Assembly: GCA_003210015.1 (NCBI GenBank) | Contig: QCNX01000004.1 | Coordinates: 1 to 49,099 of the forward strand | Source of the DNA: Pelagibacteraceae bacterium AG-426-P20 | GTDB taxonomy: Bacteria; Pseudomonadota; Alphaproteobacteria; Pelagibacterales; Pelagibacteraceae | Length of the DNA: 49,099 nucleotides | Direction: 5' to 3' | Shown here: positions 1 to 9,998 of the stretch, in pieces | Numbering within the stretch: position 1 is the stretch's first letter | Layout: each line of letters begins with the position of its first letter | Notes under the pieces: model-generated | Seen by the model: the letters and a program-made list of their open reading frames with translations, nothing else | Told to the model about the DNA's origin: nothing | Databases searched by the model: none | Made by a program: the position numbers and the translations under genes

Positions 1-67
1 TCATTTAATTTCCAAAAAAATTTTAGTTCCTTTTATTGTAACCCTACCCTATCAAATTTTATAGAGT

Positions 68-84
68 GTGCACATAATGTGCAC
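68..84. promoter_or_regulatory. Repeated GTGCAC palindrome, possible operator
   Basis: Two copies of the self-complementary hexamer GTGCAC (68-73 and 79-84) are separated by ATAAT, so the hexamers repeat every 11 bp, about one helical turn. Such a pair could be a dimeric or tetrameric repressor site, but no bound regulator can be named. The surrounding 1-150 region holds no convincing gene. A gene on either strand may cross the left edge of the window, but too little is present to call it. Confidence 0.3.
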
Positions 85-150
85 GTAGAAAAACTATTAT
101 TATTGGAAAATGTTTTTACACACAGTAAAAAGTATTGCTCTTGTTGATTT

Positions 151-226
<76 letters not shown>

Positions 227-311
227 ACAAAGTATTCTTATAGAATAAATGTTATATATAGAATTATTTTATTTTTTCAAACGTCAAATTGAACTAAAAA
301 ATGTATCTCTT

Positions 312-1424
312 TTACAACTTATCAATGTATTTATCATGAAATTGATCAAAAGTACCTTCTGAAATATTTTTTCTGATAGCAGTCATTAATTCCTGATAAA
401 AGTTAATATTATGTAGTGTTAATAACATTGAAGCTAAAATTTCGTTAGTATTAAATAAATGGTTTAAATAATTCTTTGAATATTTATTTAAACTTAAGTT
501 ATTACAATTGATATCTAAAGGATCATTATCTTTTTGATATTTGTTATTTTTAATATTGATTCTACCATCCCAAGTAAATGCCAAGCCAGTTCTGCCAGAT
601 CTGGTTGGTAAAACACAATCAAACATATCTATACCTCTTTTTACAGCACCCAAAATATCAGAGGGTGTTCCAACACCCATTAAATAGTGAGGCTTTTCTT
701 TTGGTAAAGACTCCTTAATATTATCTAAAACTGTAAACATTTGTTTTTGAGACTCCCCTACCGCCAAACCACCGATAGCATAACCGTCAAAACCAATATC
801 AATCAATTTATTTAATGACTCGTTTCTTAAATCATTAAATAGACCACCTTGAATAATACCAAAGAGAGCTTTATGAGGATTTTTTCCAAAAGCTTTTTTT
901 GATCTTTCAGCCCAATGTATTGACAAGTTCATTGATTTTTTTATTAAACTATAATCATCTGATTTTTTAGGACATTCATCCATTATCATTACAATATCTG
1001 AATTGAGACCCAATTGAATTCTTATACTTTCTTCTGGACTCAAAAAAAATTTTTTTCCATCGACATGAGAATTAAATATAGCTCCTTTTTCCTTATCAAT
1101 TTTATTAAGTTTTGACAGTGACATTACCTGGAATCCACCAGAGTCAGTTAATATTGGTAAATTACAATTCATAAAATTATGTAAACCACCTGCAGACTGA
1201 ATTCTTTCAACTCCAGGTCTTATCATTAAATGATAAGTATTTGATAAAATGATTTCAGATCCAGTTTTTTTTATATCATCAATTGTACAAGCTTTAATTG
1301 TAGCTTGAGTTCCAACAGGCATGAAAGCGGGTGTATTGATGTTGCCACGATGAGTTTCTATGACACCTCTTCTAGCAAATTTATCTTTACTTAAAACATT
1401 AAAGGCAAAATTTTTTAATGCCAT
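312..1424 (-). CDS. tgt: Queuine tRNA-ribosyltransferase (tRNA-guanine transglycosylase)
   Basis: Exchanges guanine 34 for the queuosine precursor preQ1 in tRNAs with GUN anticodons (Asn, Asp, His, Tyr). At 370 aa it is full length for bacterial TGT. The catalytic residues are visible: Asp94 in TDSGGFQVMSL and nucleophile Asp269 in FDCVLPTRSGRTG; GIIQGG (189-194) and GGLAVGE also match the family. The odd point is the zinc site. The family motif CxCxxC...H is here Cys307, Asn309, Leu312 and His338, so two of four ligands are missing at exactly the expected spacing. The rest of the fold looks intact, so it is probably functional by a zinc-poor structure or has diverged. It is the last gene of the ssb-gyrA-coaD-ppi-tgt run; the start MALKNFAF is standard. 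Confidence 0.95.
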   Translation of the reverse strand: MALKNFAFNVLSKDKFARRGVIETHRGNINTPAFMPVGTQATIKACTIDDIKKTGSEIILSNTYHLMIRPGVERIQSAGGLHNFMNCNLPILTDSGGFQVMSLSKLNKIDKEKGAIFNSHVDGKKFFLSPEESIRIQLGLNSDIVMIMDECPKKSDDYSLIKKSMNLSIHWAERSKKAFGKNPHKALFGIIQGGLFNDLRNESLNKLIDIGFDGYAIGGLAVGESQKQMFTVLDNIKESLPKEKPHYLMGVGTPSDILGAVKRGIDMFDCVLPTRSGRTGLAFTWDGRINIKNNKYQKDNDPLDINCNNLSLNKYSKNYLNHLFNTNEILASMLLTLHNINFYQELMTAIRKNISEGTFDQFHDKYIDKL

Positions 1425-1432
1425 TAAATAAT

Positions 1433-1993
1433 TTATTGTGATTTGAAACTAATAATTTTATCAGGGTCTGATACAGAACCGTTATTATTTTCATCTCCTC
1501 TTTTGATTTTGTCAACAAATTCCATTCCTTCTAAAACTTTTCCAAAAACAGTGTATTGTCTATCTAGAAATGGAGCTGCTTTAAAACATATAAAGAATTG
1601 ACTATTAGCACTGTCTGGATCAGATGATCTTGCCATCGATAAAGTTCCTCTATCGTGTGGCACATTATTAAATTCTTGTTTAAGATCTGGCAAGTCTGAA
1701 CCGCCCATACCAGCTCGTCTTAAATCAAATTCACTAGATTCAGAATTGCCGAATTTTACGTCACCTGTTTGCGCCATGAAGCCGTCAATAACTCTGTGAA
1801 ATACGACATTATCATATTTTCCACTATTAGCTAAATCTTTAATTCTTTTTACATGATTAGGTGCAACGTCTTTAAATAATTCTATTTTAACGTCACCATC
1901 TTTTAATTTTAAAATCATTATATTCTCCTGTGCTATTGATTGATTGGTAATTAAAAAAAAATATATAAATATTTTTAATATAATTTTATTCAT
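1433..1993 (-). CDS. Cyclophilin-type peptidyl-prolyl isomerase, exported
   Basis: Catalyses cis-trans isomerisation of proline peptide bonds and helps fold proteins. The 186-aa product has a short basic start, a hydrophobic stretch and SIA before Gln22, a likely signal peptide with cleavage near residue 21, so a periplasmic site is inferred. The cyclophilin core follows with FHRVIDGFMAQTGD (about 65-78), SMARSSDPDSANSQFFI and the PFLDRQYTVFGKV segment. The gene overlaps the end of coaD by 8 bp, which suggests translational coupling. A start at the internal Met of IMILKLKDG would give a cytoplasmic form; I prefer the upstream start because the signal sequence is well formed. Confidence 0.9.
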   Translation of the reverse strand: MNKIILKIFIYFFLITNQSIAQENIMILKLKDGDVKIELFKDVAPNHVKRIKDLANSGKYDNVVFHRVIDGFMAQTGDVKFGNSESSEFDLRRAGMGGSDLPDLKQEFNNVPHDRGTLSMARSSDPDSANSQFFICFKAAPFLDRQYTVFGKVLEGMEFVDKIKRGDENNNGSVSDPDKIISFKSQ

Positions 1994-2480
1994 ATTTATC
2001 TTTTAAAGATTTAATTGTACTTTTGGTAGTAAATTTCTTTATATCACCATTTAACTTAACAATTTCCTTAACAAATCTTGATGAAATAATTTGATTTTCA
2101 ACATCAGACATTAAAAAAATAGTTTCTATATTATTATTCAATTTTCTGTTCATTCCTGCTAATTGAAATTCATACTCAAAATCTGATACAGCTCTTAATC
2201 CTCTTAATATTACATTTGATTTATATTTTTTACATAAGTCTGTAGTCAAAGAACTAAAAGAAACAACGAAAACTTTTTTTTTATTAAGTTTAAGATCTTT
2301 AAATAAGGCTTTATTAACGATATTTATTCTTTCATCCGAATTAAATAAATAATTCTTATTACTTACATTTGAAACACCAACTATTATTTTATCAAATAAT
2401 TTTAATGCTTTTTTAATAACGTCAATATGGCCATAAGTAATTGGATCAAACGTACCAGGGTATATGGCTACTTTATTCAT
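1986..2480 (-). CDS. coaD: Phosphopantetheine adenylyltransferase
   Basis: Transfers AMP from ATP to 4'-phosphopantetheine, the penultimate step of coenzyme A synthesis, in the cytoplasm. At 164 aa it has normal family length. The nucleotidyltransferase signature YPGTFDPITYGHID (7-20) with the TxGH motif is at the N terminus, GLRAVSDFEYEFQLAGMNR lies mid-protein, and the ISSRFVKEIVKLNGD segment near the C terminus contacts ATP. The stop codon of gyrA and the start of coaD share one base (TAATG), and coaD overlaps the next gene by 8 bp, so it is part of one transcription unit. Confidence 0.97.
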   Translation of the reverse strand: MNKVAIYPGTFDPITYGHIDVIKKALKLFDKIIVGVSNVSNKNYLFNSDERINIVNKALFKDLKLNKKKVFVVSFSSLTTDLCKKYKSNVILRGLRAVSDFEYEFQLAGMNRKLNNNIETIFLMSDVENQIISSRFVKEIVKLNGDIKKFTTKSTIKSLKDKYE

Positions 2481-5062
2481 TACAGTAAATTATCATCAAT
2501 TTTAATTGCTGAAACAACTTTTTCATCACCAGATAATTTAATAATTCTTACTCCTTGAGTGTTTCTTCCTGCAGACCTAATTTCTTTAACAGCAACTCTG
2601 ATAACGCGACCTTTATTTGTCGATATAATTATTTCATCTCCCTCATAAACAGGAAAGGAGGATGTTATATTCCCATTTCTAGGGGAATTTATAATTCCAA
2701 TAATCCCTTTTCCACCCCTATTTGTGACTCTATAATCGGTGTGAGAAGTTTTTTTACCATATCCATTTTCACTTATTGATAATACAAATTTTTCTTTAGC
2801 TTTAATTTCAGATTTTTCATCATTAGATTTTTTTCCATTATTTTTAGTTTTATCATTATCAATTACTGATAATGAAACAATTTCATCATTTGATGCCAAA
2901 TCTATACCCTTAATTCCTTTAGATGATCGACCTTTAAATATTCTCAATTTTTTCGCTTCAAATCTGATACATTTTCCAAATTTAGTGCTTAAAATGATAT
3001 CTTGATTATCTTGACATATTTTAACACCGACAATTTTATCATTATTATCAAGTTTCATAGCAATTTTTCCAGAAGCATTAATGGAAGAAAAATCTTCTAA
3101 ACTATTTTTTCTAACTTTACCCTTAGCTGTAGCAAAAATTATTTGATAATTTTTAGACTCTGTTTCATCTTCAGGCATTGGCATAATTGAACTAATAGAT
3201 TGATGATTTTTTAATGGTAAAATATTAAATAAAGATTTCCCCTTTGATGTTGTTGATCCTTCAGGTATTTTCCATGCTTTAACTTTATAAACTAAACCCT
3301 CAGTGGAGAAAAATAAGACCGAAGTGTGTGTATTAACAGATAATGTTTGTACAACAGAGTCTTGTTCTCTTGTGGTAATGCCAGATTTTCCCTTACCACC
3401 TCTTTTTTGTTGTTTTACCCCATCTAGAGATCCTCTTTTAATATAACCTTGTAAGGTGACCGTTATTATTACTGATTGTTTTTGAATAGTTTCTTCAATA
3501 TCATAGTTTAATACAGCATCAATTATTTTAGTCCTTCTTGGAACTGCAAATTTTTCTTTAATATTTTTAAGTTCTTCACTAATGACTTTTAAAAGTTCTT
3601 TTTTTGAAGATATGATTTTATTATATTTATTAATAAGCTCTGCAAGTTTTTTAATTTCAACCTCAATTTCATTTATTCCAAGTGCTGTTAATTTTTGCAG
3701 TCTTAATTCTAAAATAGAATTAACTTGAGGATTAGATAATGAATATAGATTTTTAGTATTTTTTTTATTATCAACTAAAGAAATTAATTTTCTAGTTCTG
3801 TTAATTTTCCATTTTAATTTCAAAATAGATTTTTTTGCATCATCAGGTGTTTTTGAAGATCTTATTACTTTAATAATCTTATCTAAATTTTCTACAGAAA
3901 CAGAAAGACCTAATAAGATATGTGCTCTCTCTTCAGCTTTTTTAAGATCAAATTTAGTTTTATTGATAACCACATCTTCTCTAAAAGATAAAAAATTTGT
4001 TAGGAAATCTTTTAAATTACAAGTTTTAGGTTTACCTTCAACAATTGCTAGCGTATTAAAACCAAAAGAACTTTCAATTTGTGTATTTTTATAAAGTTGT
4101 CTCTTAATAGTTTCTGGTTCAACACCATTTCTTAAATCGATAGCGACTCTTATACCTTCTCTATTAGACTCGTCTCTAATATCTTTTATACCCTCAATCT
4201 TTTTCTCTCTTACTAATTGTGCAATTCTCTCATTTAAAACAGATTTATTGACTTGGTAAGGAATAGAAGTAATTACTAATCTATCTCTTCCATTTTTTAG
4301 AGACTCTGCAGACACTTCCCCTCTAATTTTAAATGAACCCCTTCCACTATTGTATCCTTGTTTAATCATATCTTTACCAATAATTACACCACCAGTTGGA
4401 AAATCAGGTCCAGGTATATATTTCATTAGTTCTCTTAATTTAATATCCTTGTTTTCAATTAATGCTAAAGTTCCATTAATAATTTCACCTAAATTATGTG
4501 GGGGAATACTTGTTGCCATTCCTACAGCTATACCGCCTGCACCATTTACTAAAAGATTTGGGTATTGCGCTGGTAAAACAACAGGTTCTTTTTCTGTCTC
4601 ATCATAATTACTTTTGTATGCAACTGTATTTTTTTCAATATCATCGATTAAAAATTGAGAAACTTTAGACAATCTAGTTTCAGTGTATCTCATTGCGGCA
4701 GCAGGATCTCCATCAATAGATCCAAAATTACCTTGGCCTTGAATCAAAGGTAAGCTCATTGAAAAATCTTGGACCATTCTTACTAATGCGTCATAAACAG
4801 ATTGATCACCATGTGGATGATATTTACCAATAACATCTCCAACTATCCTTGCAGATTTTCTAAATTGTTTAGACCAATCATATCCACCTTTATACATTGC
4901 ATATAAAATTCTTCGGTGAACTGGTTTTAAACCATCTCTAATATCGGGTAACGCACGACTTACAATAACACTCATTGCATAAGATAGATAAGATGAACTC
5001 ATCTCATCATGCATAGATATGAGTTTTATATTATTATTTTTAGGTGTTTCTGATTTTTGCAT
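2480..5062 (-). CDS. gyrA: DNA gyrase subunit A
   Basis: Breakage-reunion subunit of gyrase; with GyrB it introduces negative supercoils. The 860-aa product carries the winged-helix catalytic core with Tyr126 in [11 protein letters not shown], a coiled-coil tower around 370-490, and a C-terminal beta-pinwheel whose GyrA box reads QKRGGKG near residue 552, which separates it from ParC. A Lys/Asp/Ser-rich insertion (around 725-745, [16 protein letters not shown]) sits between pinwheel blades. In the quinolone region, E. coli Ser83 corresponds to Gln87 here ([10 protein letters not shown]), while the Asp87 equivalent is kept as Asp91. The gene starts 5 bp after the ssb stop and ends in a TAATG junction with coaD. 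Confidence 0.97.
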   Translation of the reverse strand: MQKSETPKNNNIKLISMHDEMSSSYLSYAMSVIVSRALPDIRDGLKPVHRRILYAMYKGGYDWSKQFRKSARIVGDVIGKYHPHGDQSVYDALVRMVQDFSMSLPLIQGQGNFGSIDGDPAAAMRYTETRLSKVSQFLIDDIEKNTVAYKSNYDETEKEPVVLPAQYPNLLVNGAGGIAVGMATSIPPHNLGEIINGTLALIENKDIKLRELMKYIPGPDFPTGGVIIGKDMIKQGYNSGRGSFKIRGEVSAESLKNGRDRLVITSIPYQVNKSVLNERIAQLVREKKIEGIKDIRDESNREGIRVAIDLRNGVEPETIKRQLYKNTQIESSFGFNTLAIVEGKPKTCNLKDFLTNFLSFREDVVINKTKFDLKKAEERAHILLGLSVSVENLDKIIKVIRSSKTPDDAKKSILKLKWKINRTRKLISLVDNKKNTKNLYSLSNPQVNSILELRLQKLTALGINEIEVEIKKLAELINKYNKIISSKKELLKVISEELKNIKEKFAVPRRTKIIDAVLNYDIEETIQKQSVIITVTLQGYIKRGSLDGVKQQKRGGKGKSGITTREQDSVVQTLSVNTHTSVLFFSTEGLVYKVKAWKIPEGSTTSKGKSLFNILPLKNHQSISSIMPMPEDETESKNYQIIFATAKGKVRKNSLEDFSSINASGKIAMKLDNNDKIVGVKICQDNQDIILSTKFGKCIRFEAKKLRIFKGRSSKGIKGIDLASNDEIVSLSVIDNDKTKNNGKKSNDEKSEIKAKEKFVLSISENGYGKKTSHTDYRVTNRGGKGIIGIINSPRNGNITSSFPVYEGDEIIISTNKGRVIRVAVKEIRSAGRNTQGVRIIKLSGDEKVVSAIKIDDNLL

Positions 5063-5067
5063 AGAAA

Positions 5068-5520
5068 TTAAAACGGAATTTCATCATCCATATCGCTTGA
5101 CACTTGTGATGTATCCTCAATATTATTTTTTTGAGTAGTGTCATTTTGTATACCACCTCCTGAACTTCCACCACCAAGCATAGTTAAAGTAGAGTTGTAG
5201 CCCTGAAGAACAATTTCAGTTGAGTACTTGTCTTGACCGGACTGTTCATCCTTCCATTTTCTTGTAGCCAACTGTCCCTCAACATAAATTTGTGCCCCTT
5301 TTTTTAAATATTGTTGAATAACATTTACTAAACCCTCATTAAATACAACTACACGGTGCCATTCAGTTTTTTCCTTTTTTTCACCAGTACTTTTGTCCTT
5401 CCAAGATTGACTCGTAGCTAAACTAAGTCTTGCTACGTTTTTTCCATTAACCATTTGCTTGATCTCTGGGTCTGCGCCCAAACGACCAATTAATAATACT
5501 TTATTTAAACTTCCAGCCAT
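5068..5520 (-). CDS. ssb: Single-stranded DNA-binding protein
   Basis: Binds and protects single-stranded DNA in replication, recombination and repair. The 150-aa product begins with the OB-fold ([19 protein letters not shown], with TEWHRVVVF and [11 protein letters not shown]), followed by a Gly/Ser/Thr/Asn linker. It ends in the acidic tip MDDEIPF, which recruits partner proteins. It is transcribed away from uvrA, the same divergent ssb/uvrA arrangement as in E. coli, and leads into gyrA 5 bp later. Confidence 0.97.
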   Translation of the reverse strand: MAGSLNKVLLIGRLGADPEIKQMVNGKNVARLSLATSQSWKDKSTGEKKEKTEWHRVVVFNEGLVNVIQQYLKKGAQIYVEGQLATRKWKDEQSGQDKYSTEIVLQGYNSTLTMLGGGSSGGGIQNDTTQKNNIEDTSQVSSDMDDEIPF

Positions 5521-5559
5521 AATATTTATATTTGTTAAAATTATTAATTAGATTTATAT

Positions 5560-5572
5560 CACAATTCTTGTG
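5560..5572. promoter_or_regulatory. Palindrome between ssb and uvrA
   Basis: CACAA-TTC-TTGTG is a perfect 5-bp inverted repeat with a 3-bp spacer inside the 87-bp divergent ssb/uvrA intergenic region; ATTC...GAAT forms a second, overlapping dyad. In E. coli this same intergenic region carries a LexA site, so a shared damage-response operator is conceivable. The sequence does not match the usual alphaproteobacterial SOS direct repeat GTTC-N7-GTTC, so the regulator is not identified. Confidence 0.3.
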
Positions 5573-5607
5573 AATATTAATTTTATTAACTCAAAGCAAC
5601 AAAAAAT

Positions 5608-8460
5608 ATGATTAAAAAGATAGTTATTAAGGGCGCTAAAGAACATAATTTGAAGAACCTTACTGTTGAAATTCCAAAAGACAAATTTATCGTTATAACC
5701 GGCCTCTCAGGCTCTGGAAAATCATCGTTAGCATTTGATACTATCTATGCTGAAGGCCAAAGAAGATATGTTGAAAGTTTGTCTGCTTACGCAAGACAAT
5801 TTTTAGATAAAATGAAAAAGCCTAATGTTGATCTCATAGAAGGATTAAGTCCTGCAATTGCTATTGAGCAAAAGAATACTTCTAAAAATCCAAGATCAAC
5901 AGTCGCTACTGTTACGGAAATCTATGACTACATGAGAGTATTGTACGCTAGAGCTGGTATACCCTTCTCACCTTTTACAGGTAAACCAATAACATCCCAG
6001 ACAATTACTCAGATAGTAGATTTAATTAAAAAATTACCAAAAAAATCAACAATTTATATTTATGCTCCAGTGGTAAGAGGCCGTAAAGGTGAATATAAAA
6101 AGGATATTTTAAGCTATAAAAGAAGAGGATTTAGGAAGATAAAGATTGATAATGTTTTATATGATATTGAGAAATCGCCCAACCTAGATAAAAAGCTTAA
6201 ACACGATATTTCTGTTTTAGTTGATAGAATAGTTTTGAATTCAAAACTTGGTAACAGATTGGCAGAAAGTGTAGAAACAGCTGTAAACTTGGCTAATGGT
6301 TTAGTTTTTGTTGAATATGAGGATGAAACACTTCCACAAAAATATAGAAAAGTTGAAAAATTAATTTACTCAACAAAATTTGCTTGCCCTGAAAGTGGTT
6401 TTACAATTGAGGAAATTGAGCCAAGATTGTTTTCATTTAACAGCCCATATGGTGCATGTGAAGAATGTGAGGGTATTGGCATGAAATTAAATGTTGATCC
6501 CAATTTAGTTGTGCCTGATGAAAGAAAAAGTTTATCTGATGGTGCAATTGAACCTTGGGCTAAATCTACAACATTATATTATGCACAAACTTTGGCATCT
6601 TTAGCCAAACATTACGGTTTTTCATTAGATGAAAAATGGAAGAAATTACCAAAAAAAATTAAAGATGTAATTTTATATGGTTCAGATGAAGATGAAATTA
6701 AATTTAATTATGATGATGGTTATGAAAAATATTCACATAAAAAAACTTTTGAAGGCGTAATTAATAATCTTGAAAGAAGATTCTTAGAATCTGATAGTGA
6801 GTGGAAAAGAGAAGCAATAGCAGAATATCAATCTGATACAGCCTGCGAAGCGTGTAATGGTGATAGATTAAAAGAGGAGGCGCTATGTATAAAAATTAAT
6901 GATCATAATATTAGTGAAGTTACTAAAAAATCTATTTTAGATGCTACAGAATGGTTTAAAAATTTAGAAAAAAACCTTGATAAAAGACAATTTAAAATTG
7001 CAGAACATGTTTTAAAAGAAATAAATGAACGGCTAAATTTTCTTTTAAACGTAGGTTTGGACTATTTAACATTATCCAGGGAGTCTGGAACTTTGTCAGG
7101 AGGTGAAGCTCAGCGGATACGATTAGCTTCACAAATTGGATCAGGATTAACAGGAGTGCTGTACGTTTTGGATGAACCTTCAATTGGTCTTCACCAAAAA
7201 GATAATGTTAAATTAATAAATGCTTTAAAAAGATTAAGAGACCTTGGTAACACAGTTATTGTTGTTGAACATGATACTGAAACAATGGAAAACGCCGACC
7301 ATATAATTGATTTGGGTCCTGAAGCAGGAAGTAATGGCGGTCAAATAATAGCCCAAGGTTCATATGAGGAAATTAAAAAAGATAAAAATAGTATTACTGG
7401 TCAATATCTTGCTAATAAAAAAAAAATTGAAATTCCAAAAAATAGACGTTTAGCAAAAAATGGAAGATTTGTTGAAATCAATGGCGCAAGTGGGAACAAT
7501 TTAAATAATGTTAATCTTAAAATTCCAACAGGAACTTTTACATGTGTTACTGGTGTTTCAGGTAGTGGAAAATCTACATTAATATTACAAACATTATTTC
7601 ATGCATTAAATTTAACTCTAAATAATAAAGCAAGGAAGACACCTAAATCATTTAAGGGTTACAAAGGTGTAGAGCTAATTGATAAAATTATCGATATTGA
7701 CCAATCACCTATTGGCAGAACCCCAAGATCAAATCCAGCAACCTATACAGGTGCTTTTGGTCCGATTAGAGATTGGTTTACTAGTTTACCTGAGTCAAAA
7801 ACAAGAGGATATAAACCTGGAAGATTTTCATTTAATGTTAAAGGTGGAAGATGTGAAGCTTGTGAAGGTGATGGTGTAATTACATATGAAATGCATTTTT
7901 TGCCTGATGTTTATATTCAATGTGATGAATGTAAAGGAACAAGATATAATAGAGAAACTCTTGAAATTAAATTTAAAGGTAAAAGTATTGCTGACGTACT
8001 AAACATGTCTGTTGATGAAGGGTGTGAATATTTTGAAAATATATCTAATATTAAAACAAAATTACTTACGCTCAAAAAAGTAGGTTTAGGTTATATTAAG
8101 ATAGGTCAACAAGCTACAACTCTGTCTGGTGGAGAAGCTCAAAGAATTAAACTTGCTAAAGAACTCTCTAAAAGATCTACTGGCAGAACTATGTATATAT
8201 TAGACGAACCAACTACTGGCCTACATCAGCATGATATAAAGAAATTACTAGAAATTCTTCACACTTTTGTAAAACTTGGGAATACAGTGGTGGTTATTGA
8301 GCACAATTTAGATGTAATTAAAACCGCTGATTATATTGTTGATATGGGTCCCGAGGGAGGTGTTAAAGGTGGACATATTGTTGCAGAGGGTAAACCAGAG
8401 GAGATATGCAATATTCCTGGTAGCTATACAGGTCAATTTTTAAAATCTTTGCTCAAATAA
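5608..8460 (+). CDS. uvrA: Excinuclease ABC subunit A
   Basis: Damage-recognition ATPase of nucleotide excision repair, acting with UvrB and UvrC. The 950-aa product has two ABC modules. The first has Walker [10 protein letters not shown] (32-40), signature [14 protein letters not shown] and Walker [10 protein letters not shown]; the second has [24 protein letters not shown] and ILDEPTTGL. The C-terminal zinc finger is intact (CEACEGDG ... CDECKGT). In the first zinc finger the expected CxxC reads Cys260-Pro-Glu-Ser263, so one ligand is missing while the second pair CEEC is kept. I recall this CPxSG form from other alphaproteobacterial UvrA proteins, so it is probably a lineage trait. It is a single gene with its own promoter region shared with ssb. 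Confidence 0.97.
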   Translation: MIKKIVIKGAKEHNLKNLTVEIPKDKFIVITGLSGSGKSSLAFDTIYAEGQRRYVESLSAYARQFLDKMKKPNVDLIEGLSPAIAIEQKNTSKNPRSTVATVTEIYDYMRVLYARAGIPFSPFTGKPITSQTITQIVDLIKKLPKKSTIYIYAPVVRGRKGEYKKDILSYKRRGFRKIKIDNVLYDIEKSPNLDKKLKHDISVLVDRIVLNSKLGNRLAESVETAVNLANGLVFVEYEDETLPQKYRKVEKLIYSTKFACPESGFTIEEIEPRLFSFNSPYGACEECEGIGMKLNVDPNLVVPDERKSLSDGAIEPWAKSTTLYYAQTLASLAKHYGFSLDEKWKKLPKKIKDVILYGSDEDEIKFNYDDGYEKYSHKKTFEGVINNLERRFLESDSEWKREAIAEYQSDTACEACNGDRLKEEALCIKINDHNISEVTKKSILDATEWFKNLEKNLDKRQFKIAEHVLKEINERLNFLLNVGLDYLTLSRESGTLSGGEAQRIRLASQIGSGLTGVLYVLDEPSIGLHQKDNVKLINALKRLRDLGNTVIVVEHDTETMENADHIIDLGPEAGSNGGQIIAQGSYEEIKKDKNSITGQYLANKKKIEIPKNRRLAKNGRFVEINGASGNNLNNVNLKIPTGTFTCVTGVSGSGKSTLILQTLFHALNLTLNNKARKTPKSFKGYKGVELIDKIIDIDQSPIGRTPRSNPATYTGAFGPIRDWFTSLPESKTRGYKPGRFSFNVKGGRCEACEGDGVITYEMHFLPDVYIQCDECKGTRYNRETLEIKFKGKSIADVLNMSVDEGCEYFENISNIKTKLLTLKKVGLGYIKIGQQATTLSGGEAQRIKLAKELSKRSTGRTMYILDEPTTGLHQHDIKKLLEILHTFVKLGNTVVVIEHNLDVIKTADYIVDMGPEGGVKGGHIVAEGKPEEICNIPGSYTGQFLKSLLK

Positions 8461-8511
8461 AATATAAAAAAATATTATAATTAAAAAGGATTTGGTATAT
8501 ATTAATTTAAA

Positions 8512-9114
8512 ATGTTTAACTTGCTTTCATCACTATCAAAAACAATTCATGCTTCTTTATCGTTAGCTATAATACTTTTTTTAGGATTATTTTATTTAAA
8601 TGATGGTTTTGCTTTTGACGTTTTGTTTTGGAGTTGGTTAATTAGATATATTCATGTGATTGTAGCAATTATGTGGATAGGGCTACTTTGGTATTTTAAT
8701 TTTGTTCAAATTCCAAACATGGGTAAAATTCCTGATGAACAAAAACCCGCCATTGGTAAAGTAATAGCACCTGCAGCATTGTTTTATTTTAGATGGGCAG
8801 CAGCATTAACAGTTTTATCTGGATTAATTTTAGCTTTAGTAAATGGATACTTGCACGATGCTATGACTTTAAGTATTGGTTCTGGCATACCAAAACACAC
8901 TGCAATTGGTATTGGCATGTGGCTCGGTTTAATAATGGCTTTTAATGTTTGGTTTGTAATCTGGCCAAATCAAAAAAGGGCTTTAGGCATGGTTGAATGT
9001 GATCCTGAATTAAAAGCAAAGTCTGCTAAAACTGCAATGTTATTTTCAAGAACTAACACTTTACTCTCTCTACCGATGCTTCTTTCAATGGTAGCTGCTC
9101 AAAACCTTTATTAG
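8512..9114 (+). CDS. PuuD-type (Urate_ox_N-like) integral membrane protein
   Basis: A 200-aa multi-pass membrane protein. Hydrophobic segments lie near 12-30, 36-62, 84-108, 122-152 and 176-196. Phrases such as RYIHVIVAIMWIGLLWYFNF with His48, WAAALTVLSGLILA and GMWLGLIMAFNVWFVIWPNQ match my memory of the membrane domain of the cytochrome-linked urate oxidase PuuD (urate oxidase N-terminal family). Unlike PuuD there is no C-terminal cytochrome c domain and no CxxCH anywhere, so electron transfer would need a separate cytochrome, or the protein has another role. It lies 51 bp after uvrA and its stop overlaps that of convergent secF by 4 bp (TTAG). The family assignment is moderately sure; function is inferred only. 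Confidence 0.6.
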   Translation: MFNLLSSLSKTIHASLSLAIILFLGLFYLNDGFAFDVLFWSWLIRYIHVIVAIMWIGLLWYFNFVQIPNMGKIPDEQKPAIGKVIAPAALFYFRWAAALTVLSGLILALVNGYLHDAMTLSIGSGIPKHTAIGIGMWLGLIMAFNVWFVIWPNQKRALGMVECDPELKAKSAKTAMLFSRTNTLLSLPMLLSMVAAQNLY

Positions 9115-9998
9115 ATTTTTTCGTCGTTTTTTTGAATTGTTTTTTGAGACACACCCAATCGAACTAAAACTGTGTTTGCAATATATATGGAAGAATAAGT
9201 TCCAAATACAACACCAAAAATCATCGCTAAAGAAAATCCTTTTAATACTTCCCCACCAAAAAAGAAAATTGATAAAAGTGCTAGCAAAGTAGTAATAGAA
9301 GTAATTAATGTTCTTGATAGTGTTTCATTAATAGAAATATTTGTTAATTCAAAAATTTTGATATCAGAATATTTTCTTAAGTTTTCTCTAACTCTATCGA
9401 ATATAACAACTGTATCGTTCATTGAATAGCCAACAATAGTTAAAACAGCAGCAATAATTGATAAATTTATTTCAAGGCCAAGTAATGAAAATAAACCTAA
9501 TGTTACGATAACATCATGAAATAATGCTAAAATCGCACCTAAGCTAAACTGCCATTCAAATCTAATCCAAATATAGATAAGCATTAATACCAGGGCTACT
9601 GATATTGCTATTATTCCAGACCTTAGTAATTCTGAACTTACTTTTGGTCCAACATTCTCAACTCTTCTAAAATCGAAATTATTTCCAAAAGATTTGTCTA
9701 AATTTTTTTTAATTTCTTCAATAACGTTTTTATTATTACTATTTTCAAATTTAATTAGAAAATCAGTTTCAACACCGAAATTTTTTACTGAAACATCACC
9801 TAAATTCATTTGATTTAGATTATCTCTCAAAGAAGAAACATTTATCTCAGACTCACTTGATCTCAACTCAATAAGAGTTCCTCCTTTAAAATCAATACCA
9901 AAATTTAAACCTTTAAAAACCAGCAGTAATAAAGAGATAGCTACTAATGAGATAGAGATAATATTAAATTTATTGTAATGTCTATTGAATGCAATCAT
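9111..9998 (-). CDS. secF: Protein translocase subunit SecF
   Basis: Inner-membrane partner of SecD that uses the proton-motive force to assist late stages of Sec export. The 295-aa product has an N-terminal transmembrane segment, a periplasmic domain starting at the GIDFKGGTLIELR motif (34-46), then five membrane helices with the conserved YSMNDTVVIFDRVREN segment (about 190-205). The gene starts directly after the secD stop (TAAATG, no spacer), a sign of translational coupling. It is the last gene of yajC-secD-secF. Confidence 0.97.
   Translation of the reverse strand: MIAFNRHYNKFNIISISLVAISLLLLVFKGLNFGIDFKGGTLIELRSSESEINVSSLRDNLNQMNLGDVSVKNFGVETDFLIKFENSNNKNVIEEIKKNLDKSFGNNFDFRRVENVGPKVSSELLRSGIIAISVALVLMLIYIWIRFEWQFSLGAILALFHDVIVTLGLFSLLGLEINLSIIAAVLTIVGYSMNDTVVIFDRVRENLRKYSDIKIFELTNISINETLSRTLITSITTLLALLSIFFFGGEVLKGFSLAMIFGVVFGTYSSIYIANTVLVRLGVSQKTIQKNDEKI

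Noticed and set aside
233..247. TATTCT-TAT-AGAATA inverted repeat between tgt and tRNA-Lys, considered as a terminator
   Set aside because: The stem is AT-only apart from one GC pair per arm and no U run follows; repeats like this are expected by chance in DNA this AT-rich.
250..265. TGTTATATATAG as a further Zur half-site near tRNA-Lys
   Set aside because: Only one arm matches; the second arm breaks after three bases and no zinc-related gene is adjacent.
5560..5572. Calling the ssb/uvrA palindrome a LexA (SOS) box
   Set aside because: It matches neither the E. coli CTGT-N8-ACAG form nor the alphaproteobacterial GTTC-N7-GTTC direct repeat.
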